Below are positions 24,010-32,680 of a stretch of 64,000 nucleotides of DNA, one piece after another. The stretch lies in contig DABG01000018.1 of assembly GCA_002103075.1 (NCBI GenBank), forward strand, positions 510,950 to 574,949, given 5' to 3'. The first letter of the stretch is position 1. The number at the start of each line of letters is the position of its first letter. A program made the position numbers and the translations under genes. The notes beneath the pieces are model-generated. The model had not been told where the DNA came from and made no database searches. It saw only the letters and a list, made by a program, of their open reading frames with translations. Source of the stretch: Candidatus Gastranaerophilales bacterium HUM_9. Lineage in GTDB: Bacteria > Cyanobacteriota > Vampirovibrionia > Gastranaerophilales > Gastranaerophilaceae.

Positions 24010-24765
24010 TTAATAATCAAGTTTTTCCATTAATTCATCAGAAATATCAAAATTCATATAAACATTTTGTACATCATCGTGTTCATCTAATCTTGTATAT
24101 AATCTCATGATATTTTGTGCTGTCTTTTCATCAGTTATCTCAATTTCGTTTTGAGGTATTCTTGTAAATTCAGCAGTTATTGATTTAAAACCAGCTTTTT
24201 CAAGTCCCTCAGTTACTGATTGCAAGTTTTCATAAGAAGTGATAACTTTGTAGTTTTCTTCATCTTCTTCATCAATAATATCTTCTGCATCAAAGTTGAT
24301 TGCTGTTTCAAACAATGATTCAAAATCCACAGATTTATCAAATGTAATACAGCCTTTTCTATCAAACATCCAGCCTACGCAACCTGTTTCACCAAGGTTG
24401 CCGTTAAACTTAGAAAAATAGCTTCTTATATCACCTGCTGTTCTATTTTTGTTGTCTGTCATAGCTTCTACTACAACTGCAACTCCGCCTGCTGCGTATC
24501 CTTCATATACGATTTCTTCATAGTTATCAGCACTTGATTGACCTGCACCTTTTTCTATAGCACGTTTGATGTTGTCATTTGGCAAACCTGCTGCTTTTGC
24601 TTTTTCAATAGCAGTTCTTAATCTGAAGTTACCAGCTGGATCTGAACCACCTAATTTTGCTGCTACTATCAATTCTCTTGAATATTTTTGAAATACTACC
24701 GCTCTTGCTGAGTCGGTTTTTGCTTTCTTATGTTTGATTGTTGACCATTTTGAATGTCCGCTCAT
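24010..24765 (-). CDS. YebC/PmpR family protein
   Basis: The start is at the ATG giving MSGHSKWSTIKHKKAKTD, with GGAG six bases upstream. A TTG four codons earlier overlaps that site. The 251-residue protein has the family's three-part layout: the basic N-terminal SGHSKW domain, then EIVYEGYAAGGVAVVVEAMT and NRTAGDIRSYFSKFNGNLG, and a C-terminal domain with IPQNEIEI. YebC-type proteins have been described as transcriptional regulators and, more recently, as ribosome-associated factors aiding translation of proline stretches. Which applies here cannot be told. Confidence 0.93.
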   Translation of the reverse strand: MSGHSKWSTIKHKKAKTDSARAVVFQKYSRELIVAAKLGGSDPAGNFRLRTAIEKAKAAGLPNDNIKRAIEKGAGQSSADNYEEIVYEGYAAGGVAVVVEAMTDNKNRTAGDIRSYFSKFNGNLGETGCVGWMFDRKGCITFDKSVDFESLFETAINFDAEDIIDEEDEENYKVITSYENLQSVTEGLEKAGFKSITAEFTRIPQNEIEITDEKTAQNIMRLYTRLDEHDDVQNVYMNFDISDELMEKLDY

Positions 24766-24934
24766 ATTATTCTCCAATTCTTTCTTTTACTCTATGATTT
24801 TATAATATCAAAAAAACTCTCTTTCGACCACATGTTATTATTTGAAAAATATTTTTTAAACCTCTTAAATGATTTCTCTAAAGTTATTTAAAAAGTTGTC
24901 GTAACTTATTTTACATAAGGGAGGGTTAAATTAT

Positions 24935-25105
24935 ATGGCTAAAATTATTTCTACTAAAAATTGCAAACGTCGCACTATAAGATTGTCTTCAAAAGACGTT
25001 GTTTCTATTGTGAAAGAATATCAGCAACTGATGAAAGGAAATTACTTATCTAATTCATTAGATATTCTTGGTGACAAAGTTTTTTATCTACCAGAAGATG
25101 TATAA
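24935..25105 (+). CDS. Small hypothetical protein (56 aa)
   Basis: ATG at 24935 follows a strong GGGAGGGTT site. The peptide runs MAKIISTKNCKRRTIRLSSK and then a helical part, ending VFYLPEDV. It is basic at the N-terminus and soluble. The good ribosome site and sensible composition support it as a gene; the family is unknown. Confidence 0.55.
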   Translation: MAKIISTKNCKRRTIRLSSKDVVSIVKEYQQLMKGNYLSNSLDILGDKVFYLPEDV

Positions 25106-25116
25106 GTTGCAAGTTG

Positions 25117-25154
25117 CAAAAAGAGGGCGATTTGCGTGTCGCAAATCGCCCTCT
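25117..25154 (-). terminator. Terminator on the minus strand, likely of rpsT
   Basis: Perfect 15-bp stem AGAGGGCGATTTGCG with a 3-base loop. On the minus strand it runs into TTTTT. A second perfect hairpin without a T run (25165-25194, AGTGGATTTACTT arms) lies between it and rpsT. Confidence 0.8.
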
Positions 25155-25221
25155 ATAAATGAATAGTGGATTTACTTAAAAAAGTAAATCCACTTTCATC
25201 TCTCTTAATAATCTTTGTTAA

Positions 25222-25488
25222 TTACTTAGCTAATTTTTTTGCAGCAAGAGTTAATCTTGATTTTTTTCTAGCAGCTGTATTTTTGTGCAAAATACCTTTT
25301 ACAACAGCCTTGTCACATAATTGATATGCTTTTGATAAAGCTGAGTTGAATGCTTCTTTGTCATCACCTTCTGCTAATGCTAATACATTTTTAAACGCAG
25401 TTTTGATAGCTGATTTAAAAGCTACATTTCTTTGTCTGTTTGCTTCTGCAATCAATACTCTTTTCTTTGCTGATTTAATATTTGCCAT
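25222..25488 (-). CDS. rpsT: 30S ribosomal protein S20
   Basis: This 88-residue basic, all-helical protein has the S20 pattern: MANIKSAKKRVLIAEANRQR, a middle SALSKAYQLCDKAVVKGI, and HKNTAARKKSRLTLAAKKLA at the C-terminus. It binds 16S rRNA early in 30S assembly. It is a single gene with its own terminator, which is usual. Confidence 0.97.
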   Translation of the reverse strand: MANIKSAKKRVLIAEANRQRNVAFKSAIKTAFKNVLALAEGDDKEAFNSALSKAYQLCDKAVVKGILHKNTAARKKSRLTLAAKKLAK

Positions 25489-25672
25489 TGTTATAACCTT
25501 TCATATTTGTATCGAAACATCAGATTAATGACTTCTTTTGTTTCGTTGCGTAGTAAATGGAGTCTTACTCCTAACTTCGCTGTGAGGTTTGTGAGTACAA
25601 TTATTCTACATAAAATACTTATTCTATGCAAGTCCTTTATTGAAATTACTTAACATGAGTAATATTTTTGTT

Positions 25673-26062
25673 CTAAAAAGTCTTTAATTGATTAGCCTCT
25701 ATATAATTAAACATATTTGTTGGTGTATGTATCGTAAAATTATACGTATTGTCGCACGGTGTTAGTTTTAACATAGATTTTGTGCTAGAAACATAAATTA
25801 TTGATGCTAAAAAAGTCTTATTATTGTTGTCTGTAAAAATTATAAAACCACTTTTAGTCTGCATTTCTTTAATCTTATAATTATATTGGTTTATTCCTGC
25901 AAGAGTTAAGTAATACAGTTTCTCAAACCCTATAGGAAATGTTTTTATACAATCAGTCGTTGTAGCCATTTTGGTTTGTGTTTGAGTTGTATCACCAAAT
26001 GCTTGCATACAAGGACAAACTGCTAAAAATAATATAAAAAATAACTTGATTATTCTTTCCAT
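25673..26062 (-). CDS. Exported hypothetical protein downstream of polA
   Basis: This 129-residue protein has a signal peptide (MERIIKLFFILFLAVCPCMQ with AFG following). A compact domain with alternating beta strands follows (SGFIIFTDNNNKTFLASIIY, SMLKLTPCDNTYNFTI). The pattern ...KLYYLTLAGINQYNYKI followed by strands is reminiscent of small secreted beta proteins, but I recognise no family. Its start overlaps the polA stop by 13 bases, so it is translated from the polA message. Confidence 0.75.
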   Translation of the reverse strand: MERIIKLFFILFLAVCPCMQAFGDTTQTQTKMATTTDCIKTFPIGFEKLYYLTLAGINQYNYKIKEMQTKSGFIIFTDNNNKTFLASIIYVSSTKSMLKLTPCDNTYNFTIHTPTNMFNYIEANQLKTF

Positions 26063-28746
26063 GATTCACCATAATTCACATCAACATCTAATGGTACGCT
26101 CAATGGCTGACCTAATCCCATAGCCTCAACTACAAGAGATTTGAGTTCTTCTAATTCATCTTTTGGCACTTCAAACACAAGTTCATCGTGTACCTGCATA
26201 ACCATTTTAGATTTCAACCCTTTAGCCTTAAGTTGTTTATCAACCTCTATCATCGCAAGTTTAATCAAATCAGCTGCAGTACCCTGTAAAGGTTGGTTAA
26301 TCGCTGCACGTTCTGCAAACTCTCTTATTTGATAATTAGCACTAGACAATGCGGCTCTTAAATATCTTCTCCTGCCATACATTGTTTCTACATAACCGTG
26401 CTCGTGAGCAAAATCAATCTTTGTTTCCATATATATTCTAATTTGTGGATAAGATTCAAAGTATTTATTGATAAAATCCTCTGCTTCTTTATTAGAAATA
26501 TTTAAAGCTTTTGCTAACCCATATTTAGATTGACCATAGATAATCCCGAAGTTTACAGCCTTAGCTTTTCTTCTCATATCTTTTGTAACTTCTTCCATAG
26601 GAACACCAAACACTTTTGATGCAGTAAGAGTGTGTACATCAATATTGTTATTAAATGCTTCTATCAAGTGGTCAACGTGAGCAATATGTGCAAGCAATCT
26701 TAATTCTATTTGAGAATAGTCTGCTGACAACATATAATAATGTTCTTTGTCTTTTGGACAAAATGCGTTTCTAATCTTGTTTCCTTCCTCTGAACGAATA
26801 GGAATATTTTGTAAATTAGGATTAGAAGACGATAACCTACCTGTAACAGTTGTTGCTTGGTTATATGTTGTATGAATTCTTCCATCACGTTCACTAATCA
26901 ATAATGGTAATGAATCTGTATAGGTTGAGCGAAGTTTTGAGAATTTTCTGTGTTGCAAAATAAATTCACAGATTTCATACTCGCTTGATAATTCCTCTAA
27001 TATTTCTGCAGAAGTTGAACGCTTACGTTTTTTAGGTTTAATTCCAATTCTATCGTATAAAACTTCTGCAACTTGTTTTGGTGAATTGATATTAAAAGGC
27101 CCACCTGCTAATTGGTATATAAAGTCCTCTAGTTCTGCAAGTTTTTCTGTCATATAGTTAGAAAGCTCTTTTAGATATGCTGTATCTATAGCAACTCCCG
27201 TATACTCCATTTCTGCAAGAATTACAGTTAGTGGTAGTTCAATTTCATTAACAATTTTTTGTTCAGCTTCTGATAAATTTTTTCTCCAATATTCTGTAAG
27301 TTTGAAGATTGAATAAACCTCATCACAAGCATAGTGACAACTTTGAGTTAACAAATCTCTTGTGAGTTCTTCTTTGCTCGTCATAATATGGTTTAAATAA
27401 TCAAGTGCTTGTGCCTCAATAGAGTGACTTCTATCAGGGTCTTTAACATAACTTGCTAACAAAATGTCATACCCAATCCCTTTTAGATTAACCCCGAGTT
27501 CTTTCAATACATTATAATTATGTTTAGCGTCAAAGAAGTATTTTTTAATGTTTTCATCTTCTAGCAACGGTTTTAATTCGCTTAAATAATCAGATTTTAC
27601 AAAATAGTTTTCTTCATTAGAAATAGCAAACCCTATTAACCCTAATTTGTCAGTATAACAATTTATTGCAAATTCTTTTTTGTCTAAAAGTGTTTTTACA
27701 AGGTTTTTAATTCCTTCTTCATCATTAATAATTGTACTTTCACATTCTTTATCCTCAATGGTTTCTTTTATCGCTTGAGTAAACAATCCGAGTTGTCCAT
27801 TGGTTTCTTCTTGTGGTTTTTGTTCAAGTATTTTGATTTCCTGTACTGTTTCAATATCAGGATTAAAAGATTTAAGAATTTTGTTGATATTTTTAATAAA
27901 AGAATAGAATTGCATTCCTCTCAAAAACTCGCTAACCTTGTTTATATCAGGCAAAACAAGTTCTGCTTTATCAAAATCAAATTCTATATCGACATCTCTA
28001 ACAATTGTTGCAAGTTGTTGGCTCAATTTAGCGATATCCTTGCCATTACAAATCTTTTCTCTAACAGCTTTTTGCTGAATATTTTCACAGTTTTCTAAAA
28101 CATTATCAAGTGTTTTATATTCTGCAAGCAGTTTTTGAGCCGTTTTTTCTCCAATACCTTTAATCCCAGGGATATTGTCAGAGGTATCACCACGTAACCC
28201 TTTGTAATCAATAACTTGGTCAGGATAAACACCTAATTTATCGTAAACCTTGTTCCATGTGTATTCAAGCAATTCACCTTTTGTCGGGATTAAAACTTTT
28301 ATAAACCCGTCTTCATCAATCAACTGAAAAGAGTCTTGGTCGCCTGTTAATATTAAGGTTTTGTGTCCTAATTTTTTTGCTCTAGTTGCGATTGTTCCAA
28401 TCACATCATCAGCTTCAAACCCTGAACGTGTATAAATTGGAATATCAAATGCTTGCAAACCCTTACAAATAAGTTCAAGTTGAGAGTGTAGTGAATCAGG
28501 CATTGATTGACGATTAGCCTTATATTCTTCATACATTTCTGTTCTAAATGTATGGTGTGAAACATCAAAAGTTACGGCGATTGAATCTGGTCTAATTTTG
28601 CCTAACAAATCAAAGATGGCTTTGAAAAACCCATACACTGCCCAAGTTGGTTCGTTATCAGAATTTTTCATCGCTGTACGCTCAAGCGCATAAAACTGTC
28701 TAAACGCAAGTGCGTGACCGTCAATAAGAACTAATGTTTTTCCCAC
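26050..28746 (-). CDS. polA: DNA polymerase I
   Basis: This 898-residue polymerase fills gaps and removes RNA primers. The N-terminal 5' nuclease (1 to about 290) is intact: GFEADDVIG, LTGDQDSFQL, LRGDTSDNIPGIKGIGEKTA. The C-terminal polymerase is intact: DYSQIELRLLAH (motif A), RRKAKAVNFGIIYGQS (O-helix), QVHDELVFEV (motif C). The 3'-5' exonuclease domain has lost its metal ligands. FAINCYTD replaces FDTET, HNYNVL replaces the KYDxxIL site, and YACDE replaces YxxxD. Proofreading is therefore probably absent, as in Taq and Bacillus PolI. It follows the CCA-adding enzyme gene by 55 bases. Confidence 0.97.
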   Translation of the reverse strand: MGKTLVLIDGHALAFRQFYALERTAMKNSDNEPTWAVYGFFKAIFDLLGKIRPDSIAVTFDVSHHTFRTEMYEEYKANRQSMPDSLHSQLELICKGLQAFDIPIYTRSGFEADDVIGTIATRAKKLGHKTLILTGDQDSFQLIDEDGFIKVLIPTKGELLEYTWNKVYDKLGVYPDQVIDYKGLRGDTSDNIPGIKGIGEKTAQKLLAEYKTLDNVLENCENIQQKAVREKICNGKDIAKLSQQLATIVRDVDIEFDFDKAELVLPDINKVSEFLRGMQFYSFIKNINKILKSFNPDIETVQEIKILEQKPQEETNGQLGLFTQAIKETIEDKECESTIINDEEGIKNLVKTLLDKKEFAINCYTDKLGLIGFAISNEENYFVKSDYLSELKPLLEDENIKKYFFDAKHNYNVLKELGVNLKGIGYDILLASYVKDPDRSHSIEAQALDYLNHIMTSKEELTRDLLTQSCHYACDEVYSIFKLTEYWRKNLSEAEQKIVNEIELPLTVILAEMEYTGVAIDTAYLKELSNYMTEKLAELEDFIYQLAGGPFNINSPKQVAEVLYDRIGIKPKKRKRSTSAEILEELSSEYEICEFILQHRKFSKLRSTYTDSLPLLISERDGRIHTTYNQATTVTGRLSSSNPNLQNIPIRSEEGNKIRNAFCPKDKEHYYMLSADYSQIELRLLAHIAHVDHLIEAFNNNIDVHTLTASKVFGVPMEEVTKDMRRKAKAVNFGIIYGQSKYGLAKALNISNKEAEDFINKYFESYPQIRIYMETKIDFAHEHGYVETMYGRRRYLRAALSSANYQIREFAERAAINQPLQGTAADLIKLAMIEVDKQLKAKGLKSKMVMQVHDELVFEVPKDELEELKSLVVEAMGLGQPLSVPLDVDVNYGESWKE

Positions 28747-28801
28747 TACCTTAACCTCTCTTTTTGTTAAATGATACCATAATTCTAGTCATTTTTCAAT
28801 T

Positions 28802-29908
28802 TTAAGAGATGTTTGCAAAATATTCTTTTGCAAGTTCTATTTCTTTATCAAGGCTCATATTTGGGTCGTTTAATTTTGATTTAAGAACATAGTCAAAACA
28901 TCTTTCGAACTCTTTAGATGGCTTATAACCTAATTGAATAAGATTTTTCCCTGTAATTGCAGGCTTAATATCTTTTATTTCAAAATATCTAAGTCCGATT
29001 TTTGAGTTTTGTGTATATGTGTAAATCAAGATTGTTTCAGGTTCGCATTTTTCAAAAAATTTATATATTTCATAATCAGAGGTCGGCTCTTTTAAAGTTA
29101 TAAGCGTCTGATAATCCTCAACAATCTTTTTTTCAATTTTGGTAAGTGGCAAATTATCAAGGTTTAAATATCCTAAATAAACAAGCCACGTATTTTTTAC
29201 AGGGTGATTGTTTACCAGTTTTTCGATATCATAATCGTATTTTTTAGGTTCATCTTTTGATAAAAGTTTGTATATTTTATAACCAAAGAATTTCTCATAA
29301 GCCTCTTGCTTATTGAGGTTGAAGGTTTCAACAAGTTCTTTTTTTAGTCTTTTAAAACTCATATCGTAATTTACGTTTTCAAGATATTTTGTTTGTAAAT
29401 CAAGAGTATGTTCTTCTAAATCAAAACCGAACCTAACCCCGAATTTTAGTCCTCTAACAATTCTTGTTGGGTCGTCAACAAAACTCATATCGTGTAAAAC
29501 TCTAAGTTTTTTAGATTGGATATCTTTAAGACCGCCTGTATAGTCAATGATTTCATCGGTCATAACTGATTTTGCGATTGCATTAATTGTAAAATCTCGT
29601 CTTAGAACATCAAGTTCTAAAGAACAGCCAATATCTTTAACAACTGGCAGATGACCTTTTTCAGGATAAATTTCGTTTCTTGTTGATGCGATGTCGATTA
29701 TTTCGTTATTGAGCCTTGCTCTTACTGTTCCAAATTCATTATTTATTTGTAAGATTTCAAAGTTTTCTAGGTTAAGGTTTTTGCAGAACTCTATAGCATT
29801 TCCTTCAAGAGTTATATCAATGTCAAAACAAGGTCTATTCAGAATTTCATCTCGAACCACCCCACCGATATAATAAAGTTTTTCGTTGTTTAAACACTTG
29901 AGTTGCAT
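28802..29908 (-). CDS. cca: tRNA nucleotidyltransferase / poly(A) polymerase family
   Basis: This 368-residue class II nucleotidyltransferase starts at the ATG at 29908. The reading frame extends 19 codons further, but a good promoter (TATAAT) lies inside that extension, six bases before the ATG. Motifs: YYIGGVVRDEILNRPCFDID with the GG-VRD and DxD catalytic Asp pair; RRDFTINAIA; and DDPTRIVRGLKFGVRFGF. It most likely adds or repairs the CCA end of tRNAs; a poly(A) polymerase or an A-only or CC-only enzyme cannot be excluded. It heads the polA operon. Confidence 0.88.
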   Translation of the reverse strand: MQLKCLNNEKLYYIGGVVRDEILNRPCFDIDITLEGNAIEFCKNLNLENFEILQINNEFGTVRARLNNEIIDIASTRNEIYPEKGHLPVVKDIGCSLELDVLRRDFTINAIAKSVMTDEIIDYTGGLKDIQSKKLRVLHDMSFVDDPTRIVRGLKFGVRFGFDLEEHTLDLQTKYLENVNYDMSFKRLKKELVETFNLNKQEAYEKFFGYKIYKLLSKDEPKKYDYDIEKLVNNHPVKNTWLVYLGYLNLDNLPLTKIEKKIVEDYQTLITLKEPTSDYEIYKFFEKCEPETILIYTYTQNSKIGLRYFEIKDIKPAITGKNLIQLGYKPSKEFERCFDYVLKSKLNDPNMSLDKEIELAKEYFANIS

Positions 29909-29914
29909 AGGTTG

Positions 29915-29942
29915 ATTATAGCATAAATGTTGGGGTTTGTAA
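29915..29942 (-). promoter_or_regulatory. Promoter of cca-polA, probably leaderless
   Basis: On the minus strand TTACAA (29942-29937), 16 bases, TATAAT (29920-29915) preceded by TGC. The ATG follows six bases later, leaving no room for a ribosome site. Confidence 0.55.
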
Positions 29943-29995
29943 TGTTCAGGGGAATTCTGAATCAAGTTCCATTACTGTCCATGATAATTTTAATC

Positions 29996-30390
29996 CGTCA
30001 TTGCGGCGGATTTTGTGTAGGCTGACCGAGTGAAACGAGGGAACGCCGAAGTAACGCCGAAAAAATGAACGACAGTTTTACGAAGTAAAACGAAGTGAAT
30101 GACTTGAAGGCGTGAAACAATAATCCAAGACAACGATAGTGTGGCAATCCATAAATCAACGGTTCTGCATGTTCAGTGGGATTCTTCGGTCGTTACACTC
30201 CCTCTGAATGACAGTCTGGGTGCGTCATTCAGGCGGATTTTCGGTAGGGTACTGGTCACGAAGTGACTCAACCCGTAAGGTTGAGCAAAACCACGCTTTT
30301 GCGAAATCCCGAATAATCCAAGACAGCGTGCTGTAAATATTCTGTATCGCAAGCGTGGAATCCCTGCGAAGACTTTATGGAGCAATGACG
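29996..30390. repeat. Composite of dispersed repeats
   Basis: The 545-base gap between cca and the winged-helix gene has no credible gene. It holds the 126-bp repeat at 30007-30132 (second copy at 47415-47540, 124/126 identical). A GTGGCAATCCATAAATCAAC piece lies at 30140-30159. The 65-bp repeat at 30168-30232 is the inverse of 12961-13025. Further GGAATCCCTGCGAAGAC-type pieces lie to 30375. A 81-codon open frame across it is an accident of the repeats. Confidence 0.85.
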
Positions 30391-30393
30391 TAT

Positions 30394-30427
30394 TAAAACA
30401 ACGAGAGCCACTTTCCAAGTGGCTCTC
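30394..30427 (-). terminator. Terminator of the winged-helix gene
   Basis: Perfect 11-bp stem GAGAGCCACTT/AAGTGGCTCTC with a 3-base loop; minus-strand exit GTTGTTTTAA. Confidence 0.8.
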
Positions 30428-30453
30428 ATTTATTTCTTAATCTTAAAATCTAA

Positions 30454-31077
30454 TTAAACTTGAAGGATAAATCCGCCTTTTTCAGCGTTTACTAATTTAT
30501 CGCCCTCAATTTTTGCACGTAGATTCTTGATATATTTGTATACATAATCTCTTGGCAAATCTAGTAACGCAGCGATATCTTTTGCGTAAACGATAGTGTT
30601 ACGTTTTTCAACAAGATAATCAAATACTGTTTGTTCTCTGTCTGTTAAATTCTTTTTAAGAACAATATTAACTTCTTCTCTCAAAGTTGGTTCAGCTTTC
30701 TTAACTTCTTTTTTAGATTCAGCTGGAACAACTTTTTCAATAGCTTCTACAATTTTCTTAGAATCTAATGATTTTGCAGGTTTTGAGTTTTTTACAGGTT
30801 GTTGGCTAACTTCCCCAGGAGCTCTAAATGAGAACGGTGTATGCGAAAGTTGTCTTTCTCTTGCGAACGCTCTTTGTGCAATCTCAGAAATTTTATCTGA
30901 TGATTCTGTGTGAGCTACAGGAGTTTTATCTCCACTATAGATTATATCAACCATATCATTAGTTGGTCTTGAATCTGCAACTTCTTTACCTAATCTTGCT
31001 GCGAATTCTTCTAAAGTGATTTTTTCTAATGAGCTTCTCCACTGTTTTATCTCTTCTTTGCTTAAATATTCAGCCAT
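30454..31077 (-). CDS. Probable winged-helix DNA-binding protein
   Basis: This 207-residue protein has a helical N-terminus (YLSKEEIKQWRSSLEKITLE) and a long charged, low-complexity linker (residues about 85-145, rich in Lys, Glu, Pro). The C-terminal domain, from about 150, reads as a winged helix: LTDREQTVFDYLVEKRNTIV, KDIAALLDLPRDYVYKYIKN, GDKLVNAEKGGFIL (wing). It may be a transcription factor, with the linker joining a sensing or multimer module. No named family is recognised. It has its own terminator and a GGAG ribosome site. Confidence 0.7.
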   Translation of the reverse strand: MAEYLSKEEIKQWRSSLEKITLEEFAARLGKEVADSRPTNDMVDIIYSGDKTPVAHTESSDKISEIAQRAFARERQLSHTPFSFRAPGEVSQQPVKNSKPAKSLDSKKIVEAIEKVVPAESKKEVKKAEPTLREEVNIVLKKNLTDREQTVFDYLVEKRNTIVYAKDIAALLDLPRDYVYKYIKNLRAKIEGDKLVNAEKGGFILQV

Positions 31078-31237
31078 TCAAGAATCTCCTATTCTAATCC
31101 CTAATCTATTTTTCTACTTCAACTGATTTATGACAATATCAACTTTATCATAAAACTTTTAAAAAGGTATCAAAATATTTCAACATGTAAATTTTTATTT
31201 TTAATCTTTACAAAAATATAACAAGACTTGACTAGCC

Positions 31238-32521
31238 CTAATTCATTGGTATCTTAAAGATTGTTTGATGTCTGTCTGGTCCGACGCTAACAATCGAAAT
31301 AGGGCATTCTAACAAGGTTTCAAGCCTTTCTAAATATTTTTTTGCATTCTTAGGAAGTTTATCATATTCCTTGATTTGTGTAATGTCTTCATTCCAGCCC
31401 TTGTGTGTTTCATATACAGGTTCTAAATACTTGTGCATATAAACATCTGTTGGATAATAGTCATAAACTTTTCCATCACGTTTATCTTTATAAGCTGTAC
31501 AAATTTTTATCTCATCAAAGTTATCGAAAACATCTATTTTGGTGATTGCAACAGATGTAAACCCGCCAACCAAAACTGCATATTTCATAGTTACTGCGTC
31601 AAACCAACCTGTTCTTCTAGGACGTCCTGTTGTTACCCCAAACTCGTGACCGATTTTTCTAATCTTTTCGCCCATTTCGTTATCAAGTTCAGTTACAAAA
31701 GGCCCTTCTCCAACTCTTGTCACATAAGCCTTAGCAACTCCGATAACTTCATCAATCATCTTTGGACCATAACCACTACCTACACAAGCACCGCCACCAA
31801 TTGGGTTTGAACTTGTTACAAATGGATATGTCCCATAGTCGATATCAAGCATTACACCTTGTGCACCTTCATATAAGATAACGTCTTTTTTATGTTCATT
31901 TAATAAATTTTGCCATTCAAAGCATACAAAAGGTTTAAATATTTTTGCATATTCTTCGCACATTCCCATTAAACAATCTTTTGTGTATGGTTGTAATCCT
32001 ACAGATTTTAGTTGCCTATTTTTCTTCGGAAGAATTATATCTAGTTTTTCGTTTAAGGTTTCTAAATCGTATAAATCTTGAATTTTTAATCCTATTCTTG
32101 CATATTTATCAGTATAAGTTGGTCCAATCCCTTTTTTTGTTGTGCCAATTTTGCCTTTTGTGGCATTATCTTCGGTATAACCATCAATTTCTTTGTGGTA
32201 AGGCATTGTGATTGATGCAAGAGGTGATATTTTTAAGTTACTTACGTTTACCCCTTGTGATATCAATTCTTCAAGTTCAAATTTAAAAGATTCAGGTAAA
32301 ATAACAACCCCTGCACCCAACATACATATTTTATTCTTGTATAAAATACCTGATGGAATAAGGTGAAATTTGTATGTCTTGTTATCTGCTACAACAGTGT
32401 GTCCAGCGTTACAGCCACCTTGGTATCTAATAATAAAATCAGATTTTTCAGCTAACAAATCTGTAATCTTTGCTTTTCCCTCGTCGCCCCATTGAGCACC
32501 AACAACAACAGTGTTTTTCAT
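31238..32521 (-). CDS. purA: Adenylosuccinate synthetase
   Basis: This 427-residue enzyme joins IMP and aspartate using GTP, the first committed step to AMP. Motifs: GAQWGDEGKAKITDLL at the start with the catalytic Asp, GCNAGHTV, GTTKKGIGPTYTDKYAR, EGAQGVMLDIDYGTYPFVTS, TTGRPRRTGWFDAV, and the C-terminal SVGPDRHQTI. The usual GDEGKGK loop reads GDEGKAK here. It is a single gene facing away from the MBL-fold gene. Confidence 0.97.
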   Translation of the reverse strand: MKNTVVVGAQWGDEGKAKITDLLAEKSDFIIRYQGGCNAGHTVVADNKTYKFHLIPSGILYKNKICMLGAGVVILPESFKFELEELISQGVNVSNLKISPLASITMPYHKEIDGYTEDNATKGKIGTTKKGIGPTYTDKYARIGLKIQDLYDLETLNEKLDIILPKKNRQLKSVGLQPYTKDCLMGMCEEYAKIFKPFVCFEWQNLLNEHKKDVILYEGAQGVMLDIDYGTYPFVTSSNPIGGGACVGSGYGPKMIDEVIGVAKAYVTRVGEGPFVTELDNEMGEKIRKIGHEFGVTTGRPRRTGWFDAVTMKYAVLVGGFTSVAITKIDVFDNFDEIKICTAYKDKRDGKVYDYYPTDVYMHKYLEPVYETHKGWNEDITQIKEYDKLPKNAKKYLERLETLLECPISIVSVGPDRHQTIFKIPMN

Positions 32522-32615
32522 AACTCTTATCCCCTCTTAAAAAGTTCTCTTACCTATTTATTATAATGTGAAAATTGTTTTTGGTATAGTTTGAATTATT
32601 ACTTCATATAACTTA

Positions 32616-32644
32616 TTGAGTAGAATTGAAAAATGAGTTATAAT
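32616..32644 (+). promoter_or_regulatory. Promoter of the MBL-fold gene
   Basis: TTGAGT at 32616-32621, a 17-base spacer, and a perfect TATAAT at 32639-32644, 36 bases before the start. Confidence 0.7.
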
Positions 32645-32680
32645 TATTAAAAAATATAGTATAAAACAAAGGGTGAAGTT

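Noticed and set aside
25165..25194. Second terminator next to rpsT
   Set aside because: It is a perfect hairpin but has no T run on either strand; kept only as a note in the neighbouring terminator entry.
30173..30418. 81-codon minus-strand ORF
   Set aside because: It lies across the dispersed repeats; the same frame is broken in the other copy near 12961, so it is an accident of GC-richer repeats.
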